Assembly (NCBI RefSeq): GCF_003258595.1
Contig: NZ_QHHQ01000007.1
Span: 338,540 to 402,539, forward strand
Reading direction: 5' to 3'
DNA length: 64,000 nt
Source of the DNA: Acuticoccus sediminis
Lineage (GTDB): Bacteria > Pseudomonadota > Alphaproteobacteria > Rhizobiales > Amorphaceae
The notes below the pieces were generated by a model that searched no databases, was not told the origin of the DNA, and was given only the letters and a program-made list of their open reading frames with translations. The translations under genes and the position numbers were made by a program. Below, one piece after another: positions 17,234 to 25,618 of this stretch. Every line of letters starts with the position of its first letter. The first letter of the stretch is position 1.

Positions 17234-18356
17234 GGAGGCGGCGAAGCGTTTCCTGCAGGCCGATGCGGTGTCGGCCGGGTTCGCGGAGGCCCGCGTCGCC
17301 GACCCGGCGGCCTTCGCCGCGCTCCACGGCGAGCGACTCGAGGCGGCCGTCCGCGAGGGCCGCCACGGCGACATGGACTGGCTGCCCGCAACGGCCGGGC
17401 GGCGGCGCCACCCGGCGGCGCTGTGGCCCGAGGTCCGCTCGGTGGTGATGCTGGGCATGAACTACGGCCCGCGGCGCGACCCGCTCGCCGACCTTCAGCG
17501 GCGCGACCGGGGCGTGGTCTCCGCCTACGCCCGCGGCCGGGACTACCACGACGTGATGAAGGGGCGGCTGAAGGGCCTCGCGCAGCGCCTGGTGGCGCGC
17601 TTCGGCGGCGACGTGAAGGTCTTCGTCGACACCGCGCCGGTCATGGAGAAGCCGCTGGCGGCCGCCGCCGGGATCGGCTGGCAGGGCAAGCACACGAACC
17701 TCGTGTCGCGCCGGGCCGGCTCCTGGCTCTTCCTCGGCGCGATCTTCACGACGCTCCGGCTGGAGCCGGACGCGGCCGAGGGCGACCACTGCGGATCGTG
17801 TCGCCGCTGCCTTGATGTCTGCCCCACCGATGCCTTCCCCGCACCGTACAAATTGGACGCACGGCGCTGCCTGGCCTATTTGACGGTAGAGGCCAAGGAT
17901 ATGATCCCGCGGGCGTTTCGCCGTCCGATGGGCAATCGCATCTTCGGCTGCGACGATTGTTTGGCCGTGTGTCCGTGGAACCGGTTTGCGCGCGAGGCGA
18001 CCGAAATGAAGCTCGTCGGTGACGACGACCCGGCTCCGCTCGCCGACCTGGCGGCGCTCGACGACGCGGGCTTTCGCGCCCGCTATGCCGGCACGCCGGT
18101 GAAACGGCTGGGACGGGAGCGCTTCGTGCGCAACGTGATGGTGGCCGTCGGCAACGCCCGGCTGGAGGCGCTGGCGCCGCTGGTCGAGGCGCGGACGGCG
18201 GACGAGGCGCCGCAGGTGCGCGCCGCGGCCGCCTGGGCGGCGCGGGAGACCTTGCCGGCGGATGACTTCGACGCCTTGCGCGCGGCACGATGCTCGCGGG
18301 AACATCATCCGCTAGTCCGAAACGAATGGCACGGGGAAGAGCCATGCACGCGATGA
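17214..18356 (+). CDS. queG: Epoxyqueuosine reductase
   Basis: 380 aa. It performs the last step of queuosine synthesis in tRNA, reducing epoxyqueuosine with cobalamin and two 4Fe-4S clusters. Cluster ligands are seen in CGSCRRCLDVCP (from residue 193) and CDDCLAVCPWN (from 246), the catalytic aspartate lies in KVFVDTAPVMEK (Asp139), and GIGWQGKHTN follows. A short HEAT-like tail ends the protein. It overlaps the GST gene upstream and the SDR-like gene downstream. Confidence 0.95.
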   Translation: MQTSTSREAAKRFLQADAVSAGFAEARVADPAAFAALHGERLEAAVREGRHGDMDWLPATAGRRRHPAALWPEVRSVVMLGMNYGPRRDPLADLQRRDRGVVSAYARGRDYHDVMKGRLKGLAQRLVARFGGDVKVFVDTAPVMEKPLAAAAGIGWQGKHTNLVSRRAGSWLFLGAIFTTLRLEPDAAEGDHCGSCRRCLDVCPTDAFPAPYKLDARRCLAYLTVEAKDMIPRAFRRPMGNRIFGCDDCLAVCPWNRFAREATEMKLVGDDDPAPLADLAALDDAGFRARYAGTPVKRLGRERFVRNVMVAVGNARLEALAPLVEARTADEAPQVRAAAAWAARETLPADDFDALRAARCSREHHPLVRNEWHGEEPCTR

Positions 18357-19249
18357 CCGGGGAGACGAGCCAAGGCGAGATGCGCCTTGTGGCGCTGGGC
18401 TTCGGCTATTCGGCGCGCGCGTTCGTGCGGCAGGCGCGGCCGGCGAGCGTGGTGGGCACCACGCGCAGCATGGAGAAGGCGGACGAGCTGCACCGCGTGG
18501 GGGTGCGCTCGGTGCTCTACCACGGGGAGGAGAGCCTGACGCTCTCCGAGGCCGTCCGTCATGCCACGCACCTTCTCGTCTCCGCCGGACCGGACCGGGA
18601 GGGGGATCCGTTCCTGCGCGTGCTGGAGAGGGACCTCGCGCACGCCAGGGAGCTGAAGTGGATCGGCTACCTCTCGACGGTGGGAGTGTACGGCGACCAC
18701 GGGGGGGCGTGGGTAGACGAGCGCGCCTCGTGCCAGCCGACCGCCGACCGGGGCGTGTGGCGCCTCGAGGCGGAGGGGGCGTGGATGGCTCTCGGACGGC
18801 GGATCGCGGTCCCGACGGCGGTGTTCCGCCTGGCGGGGATCTACGGGCCGGGGCGCAACCAGCTGGTGTCGCTGGCGGAGGGCCGGGCGAAGCGGATCGT
18901 CCGGGACGGGCAGGTGTTCAACCGGATCCACTGCGAGGACATCGCGCTGACGCTGGCGGCCTCGGTGGAGCGGCCCGCCTCGCGGGTCTACAACGTCGCC
19001 GACGACGAGCCGGCGCCGCCGCAGGACGTCGTGGCGTACGCGGCGGGGCTGATGGGGGTGGAGCTGCCGCCCGAGGTGCCGTTCGAGCAGGCGGAGCTCT
19101 CGCCGATGGCACGGTCTTTTTACGGAGATTTGAAGCGAGTCTCGAATTTGCGCATTCGTCAAGAGTTGGGAGTGCGGCTACGGTATCCCACATACCGCGA
19201 AGGGTTGAACGCGTTGTGGGAGAGTGGCCGTTGGCGAGACTCTTATTGA
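18344..19249 (+). CDS. NAD-dependent epimerase/dehydratase-like protein (YeeZ type)
   Basis: About 301 aa; starts at 18353 or 18380 are also possible. The Rossmann entry LVALGFGYSARAFVRQ lacks the usual third glycine spacing but matches YeeZ-like atypical SDRs. IGYLSTVGVYGDHGGAWVDE is the classical Ser/Tyr region, and FRLAGIYGPGRNQL follows. The gene overlaps queG by 13 bp. The substrate is unknown. Confidence 0.75.
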   Translation: MHAMTGETSQGEMRLVALGFGYSARAFVRQARPASVVGTTRSMEKADELHRVGVRSVLYHGEESLTLSEAVRHATHLLVSAGPDREGDPFLRVLERDLAHARELKWIGYLSTVGVYGDHGGAWVDERASCQPTADRGVWRLEAEGAWMALGRRIAVPTAVFRLAGIYGPGRNQLVSLAEGRAKRIVRDGQVFNRIHCEDIALTLAASVERPASRVYNVADDEPAPPQDVVAYAAGLMGVELPPEVPFEQAELSPMARSFYGDLKRVSNLRIRQELGVRLRYPTYREGLNALWESGRWRDSY

Positions 19250-19494
19250 TGTTGGCGTGCGTGGTGTCCGGGGGGACGGCGCTCGCCCAGTACGACTCGT
19301 TGCAGAACCGGCAGATATTGCAGAACCAGCAGCGCGAGGCGTCGCAGATTCAGCAGCAGCAGACCAACGAGCGGGCGCTGCAGTCGTACGATCTGCGCAA
19401 CCGCGCGATCCGGACCAACGAGCGGCAGGCGGGGACGCTGGACCTCGTGCGGCCACCGACGACCACCGGCATCAACTCCAACCGGATCCGCTGA
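19231..19494 (+). CDS. Small secreted Gln/Asn/Arg-rich protein
   Basis: About 87 aa from a TTG start (with GGGAGAG upstream); GTG at 19216 and ATG at 19249 are alternatives. The N-terminus is a signal peptide (ARLLLMLACVVSGGTALAQ). The mature part is full of Gln, Asn and Arg with no cysteine and no known domain. It begins inside the end of the upstream gene and is followed by a good intrinsic terminator. Function unknown. Confidence 0.6.
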   Translation: MARLLLMLACVVSGGTALAQYDSLQNRQILQNQQREASQIQQQQTNERALQSYDLRNRAIRTNERQAGTLDLVRPPTTTGINSNRIR

Positions 19495-19541
19495 CGCTTA
19501 CCGGGCCGTTGGAGTGTAGTCCGTCCGGCAGGGGCGGGGAC

Positions 19542-19565
19542 AAGGGCGCTTCGGCGCCCTTTTTT
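19542..19565 (+). terminator. Rho-independent terminator
   Basis: AAGGGCGC-TTCG-GCGCCCTT, an 8-bp stem with a stable TTCG tetraloop, runs directly into a T-run. It terminates the queG unit after the small secreted protein. It also abuts the stop codon of the micropeptide gene on the other strand. Confidence 0.9.
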
Positions 19566-19696
19566 CATGCGTTGGGGCGGCTCTTGTGCGCCGGCGCCCC
19601 GGCGATGGGGGCGGCCTCGAACGGGGCGTAGTGGGCCGCGATGGCGATCACCGAGAGGGTGATGGCGGCGATCAGCGCTCTGGCGACGGCGAGCAT
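19565..19696 (-). CDS. Exported micropeptide, 43 aa (second of a pair)
   Basis: The ORF starts MLAVARALIAAITLSVIAIA, a positively charged start and hydrophobic core like a signal peptide, followed by an Ala/Pro-rich tail. It is clearly related to the neighbouring 49-aa peptide: both share the pattern A(V/I)AR-x-x-IAAI-x-L-x-V-x-AIAA. The upstream sequence GACAGGCAC also resembles the ribosome binding region of its sister gene. The 115-bp gap between the pair (19697-19811) holds short GGCCTGTGGTC repeats. Function unknown. Confidence 0.5.
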   Translation of the reverse strand: MLAVARALIAAITLSVIAIAAHYAPFEAAPIAGAPAHKSRPNA

Positions 19697-19811
19697 GGGC
19701 TGTGCCTGTCTTTCGGGGTCTGTGGTCGGGGCCTGTGGTCGGGGTCTGGCAGGCCCGGGGCGCGGGCGGCCTCCGGGGCCCTCGCCGGGCCCGGGGCGGG
19801 GGCGCTCCGGG

Positions 19812-19961
19812 TCAGAGGACCGGCTTGGGGGTCGGGACCGGCACGGTGGCGTGAGTGGCGGCCTTGACCGGCTCGGCGGAGGCGGGGGCGGTGACGTTCG
19901 CGGCGATGGCGGTGACGGTCAGCGCGATGGCGGCGATGGCGGTGCGGGCGATGGCGTTCAT
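19812..19961 (-). CDS. Exported micropeptide, 49 aa (first of a pair)
   Basis: It starts MNAIARTAIAAIALTVTAIA and continues to a probable cleavage site after PASA, leaving a short mature peptide rich in Val, Pro, Thr and Lys. The ribosome binding site is excellent: AGGAGG about 8 nt before the ATG. It is paralogous to the downstream 43-aa peptide. There is no cysteine or known bacteriocin leader, and no transporter or immunity gene nearby. Role unknown. Confidence 0.6.
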   Translation of the reverse strand: MNAIARTAIAAIALTVTAIAANVTAPASAEPVKAATHATVPVPTPKPVL

Positions 19962-20007
19962 GGGGTGTCCTCCTGTCTGGTGAATGTCAGATGGAGGCGG
20001 GCGGCGG

Positions 20008-20035
20008 GGATCGCTGTGACCGGCGTCACCGATCC
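20008..20035. promoter_or_regulatory. Crp/Fnr-like palindrome upstream of the micropeptide pair
   Basis: A near-perfect 28-nt palindrome (GGATCG at one end, CGATCC at the other) contains TGTGA-N6-TCAC, close to the CRP consensus. It lies about 50 bp before the 49-aa peptide gene, a position for activation or repression. A Crp/Fnr-family gene occurs in this window at 47411, but no link is shown. Confidence 0.4.
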
Positions 20036-20243
20036 GGCGCGGGCGATCCCGGGTGGGCGCGGAGGGTGCGCGGACCGCTGCTGCGCGGGCGGGCGGACGC
20101 GGGTGCGTCGTGCGGGGCCGTCGGCGGGGCGGGCCGGGCGGGGCCGGCGTTGCGGCGACGGCGCGGGCGTGCGGGCGGATCGGGGCGCCGGACGTGCGGG
20201 CGCGGCCTCGCGCCGTGGGGCGGCGAGGGGAGACGGGGAGAGG

Positions 20244-20300
20244 CGGGACGCGTGAGGGCGGCCGCTATTGAGATTTGTGAGGCCGTCCTCACGCGTCCCG
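20244..20300. repeat. Long perfect hairpin (20-bp stem)
   Basis: A 14-bp perfect inverted repeat (CGGGACGCGTGAGG / CCTCACGCGTCCCG) continues inward through one G-T pair and five more pairs, leaving a 17-nt loop (20264-20280). There is no T-run. It is the strongest simple hairpin in the window and lies in DNA without a gene. It could be a MITE remnant, a structured leader or a bidirectional transcription block. Confidence 0.6.
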
Positions 20301-20894
20301 TTGTCGGCTTTTCATCTGCCCGGTTGGTATTGCGAGCGACGGCCGCTCGCCACACCGATCCATGGGGCCTGTCCCCGGAGAGGGGGCAGTCGCGGCTATC
20401 GGGACCTCCCGTCGTACCACCGCGCATCGTCATCGGCCCGGACAGCTCCACCTGCCGCGTCCGCGCTCGTTACGCGCATCGACGGCAGGCAACCGGTGCC
20501 CCCCACCCCAGTGCCGGTCGGTCCGGTTCCGCCTCCCTTGGGTGAAGGACGGGGGGAGTGTATGGCGGGACCGGGAGGGCGGGGATAAATCCAGCAGCTC
20601 GAAGCGCCCAGACGTGCAACGGACGTTGGCGATCGGGGACCGTCGGGGTTGGCCCGTCCTCGGTCAGGCGACCAGGCGCATGGGATCGAGGAGGCTGCCG
20701 CGCTCTGATAGCGCCGGGCTCATGACCATCCCTTCATCGACGGAAGCAGGTGCGTGGCCTTCGACGCGAGGATGAGGTCCCGCCGATCAACGGCGAGCGG
20801 ATCACCGCCGAAGCGCTCCGGACCCATACGTTCAGAACGAAGTGATACGCGACACCGTTCGGTTCGACGATGTCGCGACTTGGCCGGATGGGGC
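20301..20894. other. Gene-free stretch
   Basis: No supported coding sequence on either strand between the long hairpin and the leuA terminator. The reading frames crossing it are short and lack a ribosome binding site or domain pattern. Degenerate remnants cannot be excluded. Confidence 0.5.
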
Positions 20895-20932
20895 CACCGC
20901 GCGGCGACTTTGAGCCTTGCCGCCGCGCGGTG
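20895..20932 (-). terminator. Hairpin after leuA
   Basis: A perfect 12-bp stem (CACCGCGCGGCG / CGCCGCGCGGTG) with a 14-nt loop starts 9 bp past the leuA stop codon. No T-run follows, as is common for terminators in GC-rich alphaproteobacteria. Confidence 0.55.
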
Positions 20933-20941
20933 AGCCCAGGA

Positions 20942-22498
<1,557 letters not shown>

Positions 22499-22555
22499 GT
22501 CGGGTCGTTCTCCTCGGCGGCGGGCGGAGCCTTCCGGGCATGGTGCCTCGGCCGC

Positions 22556-22630
22556 ATGATCGGGTCGGTGGTGCGGTTCGATCATCCCCTGAACGTGCGC
22601 CCGTCACGGCGGGCCGCCGACGCTCAGGGG
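22556..22630 (-). promoter_or_regulatory. Structured leader (attenuator candidate) of leuA
   Basis: In the RNA, CCCCUGAGCG, which includes the leader peptide's stop codon, pairs with CGUUCAGGGG (ten pairs with one G-U; 22586-22630). A second stem AUGAUCG/CGAUCAU (22556-22585) follows directly. A ribosome stalled on the leucine codons would cover or free the first arm. No U-run is visible, so control could work through Rho or translation of leuA rather than a classical intrinsic terminator. Confidence 0.5.
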
Positions 22631-22719
22631 CTTGTAAGGAGGAGGAGAAGGCGCACGGCCGACCGCGCGGCCAGCCCGGAGGGCGGCGACAGGCGCGGGA
22701 GGGACGTGGTTGCGATCAT
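22624..22719 (-). CDS. leuA leader peptide
   Basis: 31 codons starting MIATTSLPRL and ending with five consecutive leucine codons (CTT CTC CTC CTC CTT), then Thr-Ser-Pro and a stop. It is too short for most gene callers. The predicted transcription start falls on the A of its ATG, so it would be translated from a leaderless mRNA, as known for the rhizobial trp leader. Stalling at Leu codons when leucine is scarce would alter folding of the RNA behind it and raise leuA expression. Confidence 0.7.
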   Translation of the reverse strand: MIATTSLPRLSPPSGLAARSAVRLLLLLTSP

Positions 22720-22725
22720 GCCTGC

Positions 22726-22754
22726 TATGTACCGGCGGTATGGGCCGGCGACAA
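22726..22754 (-). promoter_or_regulatory. Promoter of the leu leader-leuA transcript
   Basis: On the minus strand TTGTCG (22749-22754) and TACATA (22726-22731) are separated by exactly 17 bp. Six bases separate the -10 box from the ATG of the leader peptide, which places +1 at that ATG. Confidence 0.65.
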
Positions 22755-22834
22755 GGGGGTATTTCGCGCTGCCTCGGCGTTGCGCAAGATTCGCCCGAAA
22801 ATCGGCCTTCGCGCTTGCCGTTTAGGCATGCGGG

Positions 22835-23431
22835 TCAGGCGGACGGCGTGACGGCGGGGCGGCGCATGTCGACGTGGGGAATGCCGTCGATGGTGTGGTC
22901 GGGACCGATGCGGGCGAAGCCGAGCCGCTGGTAGAAGCGCTCGAGGTGCGCCTGGGCGCTGACCTCGACGGCGGCGGCGCCGTGCCGCTCGGCGATGCGC
23001 TCCAGCGCGGCCCGCATGACGGCGGCGCCGAGGCCGGTGCCGCGGGCGGCGGGCGCGACGGCGACGCGGCCGATGCGCGCCGGCGCCCCGCCCGACGGCG
23101 GGAAGACGCGCAGGGTCGCGAGGAGCGGTCCGGCGGGACCGGTATGGCCCGGGGAGGGGGCGGCGGTTGCCGGCTGGCCGGCGGACGGGGCTGTGGCGAG
23201 GAGGTGCTCGGCGTCGGGGTCGGCGCCGTCGATCTCGGCGTAGGGGCAGGCCTGCTCGACCACGAAGACGTCGACGCGCAGTTTCAGGATCGCGTGGAGC
23301 TCGTGGACGGTAAGCGCGTCGAAGGCGCGCCAGGCAAGCGCGATGCCGGCGGGCGCGATGCCGGTCGCCCGTCCGCTATCCGGCGCGGCGGTGCCGGGGT
23401 TGGCGGCCGGCTCGGGGGGAGACTGGGACAT
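22835..23431 (-). CDS. ElaA-family GNAT N-acetyltransferase
   Basis: 198 aa. The ElaA signature is present: LTVHELHAILKLRVDVFVVEQACPY near residue 40 followed by a D..D..HLL segment. The acetyl-CoA pyrophosphate-binding loop is RIGRVAVAPAARGTGLGAAVM. A Gly/Ala/Pro-rich insertion (about 20 residues) follows HLLATA. The start MSQSPPEP avoids a long low-complexity N-terminal extension. It follows lptA, where many relatives carry lptB. Confidence 0.82.
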   Translation of the reverse strand: MSQSPPEPAANPGTAAPDSGRATGIAPAGIALAWRAFDALTVHELHAILKLRVDVFVVEQACPYAEIDGADPDAEHLLATAPSAGQPATAAPSPGHTGPAGPLLATLRVFPPSGGAPARIGRVAVAPAARGTGLGAAVMRAALERIAERHGAAAVEVSAQAHLERFYQRLGFARIGPDHTIDGIPHVDMRRPAVTPSA

Positions 23432-23588
23432 CGGCCCTGACGGAGCTGGGGACGGGACGGGCCGCCGCCGCGATGGCGCCGGCCAAGTGGAGCGCCGCCG
23501 TACCGGTGCGCCAGGCACGTCAGGCGCCCGGCAGGCGGGCCGGGCGGGCGCCGGTGCCGCAGGGGGCAACGGCGCCGCCGGCGGGCCA

Positions 23589-24161
23589 TCAGTTGGGGCG
23601 GTTGCCGCCGGGCGACAGCAGGACGCGCACGCGGCCCGTCGACTGCACGCGGGCGATGCCGGTGTTGAGGTCGACCGTCAACTTGTCGCCGGTGACGACG
23701 TTGTCGCCCTGCGTCAGGGTGACGTTGCCGTTGAGGGCGAGCGTGTTGGTGTCGAAGTCGATCACGCCGTCGTTGCCGGTCGCGGTCTGGCCGTCGGACT
23801 CCAGCAGCACCTCGCCGGTCGCCTCGAGGCGCGAGATGCGCTGGTCGCCCGGCGTCGACGGCGCCTTGCCGGAGGTGGTGGCGGCGGTCGCCTTGTCCGG
23901 CGAGGGCAGGGCGGACTGCGAGTAGACCACCGTGAGGCGCGAGGTCTGCAGCGCGGCGTTGCCCTGCCGCACCGTGACGTTGCCGGTGAACACGGCGGTG
24001 TTCTTCTTGTCCTGCACCTCGAGGGCGTCGGCTTCGATCTCGATCGGCGTCGACTGGTCCTGGCCGAAGTCGGCGAAACCGGTCTGCAGCTGCTGAGCGG
24101 CGGCGGGAAGGGGCGCGACCAGAAGGGCGATGATGAGGGCGCGGGCGAAGAGGGGGACCAT
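23589..24161 (-). CDS. lptA: LPS transport periplasmic protein LptA
   Basis: 190 aa. A signal peptide (ALIIALLVAPLPAAAQQ) precedes an OstA/LptA beta-jellyroll with IEIEADALEVQDKKNTAVFTGNV and GNVTLTQGDNVVTGDKLTVD. It forms the periplasmic bridge that carries LPS from LptC to the outer membrane. A Ser/Thr/Lys-rich insertion (about residues 87-105) interrupts the fold. It lies 13 bp after lptC. Confidence 0.9.
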   Translation of the reverse strand: MVPLFARALIIALLVAPLPAAAQQLQTGFADFGQDQSTPIEIEADALEVQDKKNTAVFTGNVTVRQGNAALQTSRLTVVYSQSALPSPDKATAATTSGKAPSTPGDQRISRLEATGEVLLESDGQTATGNDGVIDFDTNTLALNGNVTLTQGDNVVTGDKLTVDLNTGIARVQSTGRVRVLLSPGGNRPN

Positions 24162-24174
24162 ATCGGCTCCGAAT

Positions 24175-24837
24175 CTAGGTCGCTGGGTTGATCGTGATGG
24201 CGACGCCATCGGAGAAGCGGATGAGATCGCCGCCTTCGAGTACGTCGATGCGTCCGGCGCGGATGTTGCCGCGCGGCGAGTTGATGGAGATGCCAGCTTC
24301 GCTCTCCATCCGTCCGTCCTGGAAGAAGACCGTGGCGCTCTCGAGCGAGGCCTTGCTGCCGTCGGTCGAGTTGATGCGCACGCCGTCGGCGAGGTTGAGG
24401 ACCTCGGTATTGGTGTCGTAGGTGGCGCCGGCCGAGTGCATCGCGACGCTCTCCCCGTCACCCATGTCGAGGTTGGCCTGCAGCCCCTCGAGCGCCAGGT
24501 GCGACGGCGTCAGCAGGCTCTGCACCGCACGCGAGGCGACGACCTCGTAGCGCCGGCCGCCGCCGAGATGGCCGGCGAGGCGCGGCTCGTTCATCACGAG
24601 GCCGTCCGCCGTCAGCGACAGGCCGGCGAGCGCGGCGATCGGGAACAGCTTCGGCAGCACGGCGCCGACCGTCAGCACCGCCGCGATCAGGAAGCCGAGC
24701 GTCGGCACGACGATCCGCAGCCGCTTCACGCGCCGCGTGTTGGCGAGCGCGCGCTTCTCCTCTCGCCGGCGCGCCGGTACGGCAAAAGCGTGCTGCTGGC
24801 CGGAAGCCGGCCCGGATATGACGGCGGCGTCGGTCAT
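24175..24837 (-). CDS. lptC: LPS export protein LptC
   Basis: 220 aa. One N-terminal membrane anchor (IVVPTLGFLIAAVLTVGAVLP, ~41-61) is followed by a periplasmic jellyroll ending in LEGGDLIRFSDGVAITINP. The ATG overlaps the stop of the ribonuclease gene (ATGA). It receives LPS from the LptBFG complex and hands it to LptA. No lptB is adjacent in this genome segment. Confidence 0.88.
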   Translation of the reverse strand: MTDAAVISGPASGQQHAFAVPARRREEKRALANTRRVKRLRIVVPTLGFLIAAVLTVGAVLPKLFPIAALAGLSLTADGLVMNEPRLAGHLGGGRRYEVVASRAVQSLLTPSHLALEGLQANLDMGDGESVAMHSAGATYDTNTEVLNLADGVRINSTDGSKASLESATVFFQDGRMESEAGISINSPRGNIRAGRIDVLEGGDLIRFSDGVAITINPAT

Positions 24838-25448
24838 GAGTGGGCGAAGATGTCGATGTCGGGCCAACCGGCAAGGTCGAGCTCGACACGGGTGGGAAGG
24901 AACGCGAACAGGCGCGCGGCGAGATCGGCACGCCCCTCGCGCTCCAGCATGGCGTCGAGACCCTTGCGGATCTTGTGCAGGTGCAGGACGTCGGACGCGG
25001 CATAGGCCTTCTGGGCGTCGGTCAGTTCCGCCGCGCCCCAGTCGGAGGACTGCTGCTGCTTGGAGATGTCCTCCCCGGCGATCTCGCGCGCCAGGTCGCG
25101 CAGGCCGTGCCGGTCGGTGTAGGTGCGCACCAGACGGGAGGCGATCTTGGTGCAGTAGACAGGCGCCGGCATCACCCCGAAGGTGGCGGCGAGGATCCCC
25201 ATGTCGAACCGGCCGTAGTGGAAGAGCTTCTCGATGGCCGGATCGGCGAGCATTGCGGTAAGGTTCGGGGCGGAGGTCTGGCCCTTGGCGATCTTCACCA
25301 GGTCGACATGACCGTCGCCGCGCGACATCTGGACGAGGCAGAGCCGGTCGCGGGGCTGTTGCAGACCCATCGCCTCGGTGTCGATCGCGATGGACGTCAC
25401 ATTCCCGAGAGGCTCTGGAAGGTCGCCGTGGTGAAGCGTGATAGTCAA
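24834..25448 (-). CDS. rnd: Ribonuclease D-type 3'-5' exonuclease
   Basis: 204 aa, a single DEDDy exonuclease domain without the HRDC domains of enterobacterial RNase D. Catalytic residues are visible: Asp23 and Glu25 (IDTEAMG), Asp82 (HYGRFDMGIL), and Tyr149/Asp153 (YAASD). It trims 3' ends of tRNA and other structured RNAs. In alphaproteobacteria this short form commonly precedes lptC, as it does here. Confidence 0.88.
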   Translation of the reverse strand: MTITLHHGDLPEPLGNVTSIAIDTEAMGLQQPRDRLCLVQMSRGDGHVDLVKIAKGQTSAPNLTAMLADPAIEKLFHYGRFDMGILAATFGVMPAPVYCTKIASRLVRTYTDRHGLRDLAREIAGEDISKQQQSSDWGAAELTDAQKAYAASDVLHLHKIRKGLDAMLEREGRADLAARLFAFLPTRVELDLAGWPDIDIFAHS

Positions 25449-25618
25449 GGTCTCGTCCGTCTAGCTCGTGTCCGCCATTTGATGGGGGTCAAGGGAATGC
25501 TTGACAATGCCTTCGTGATGATTGCGTGCCTCAGTTGGTAAATAATAGAGGCCTTTTGTGGCTTAAGATCCATGGTTGTGGTCGCAAGGCCCGGGGGCGT
25601 GCATTTCGGACACGGCTC

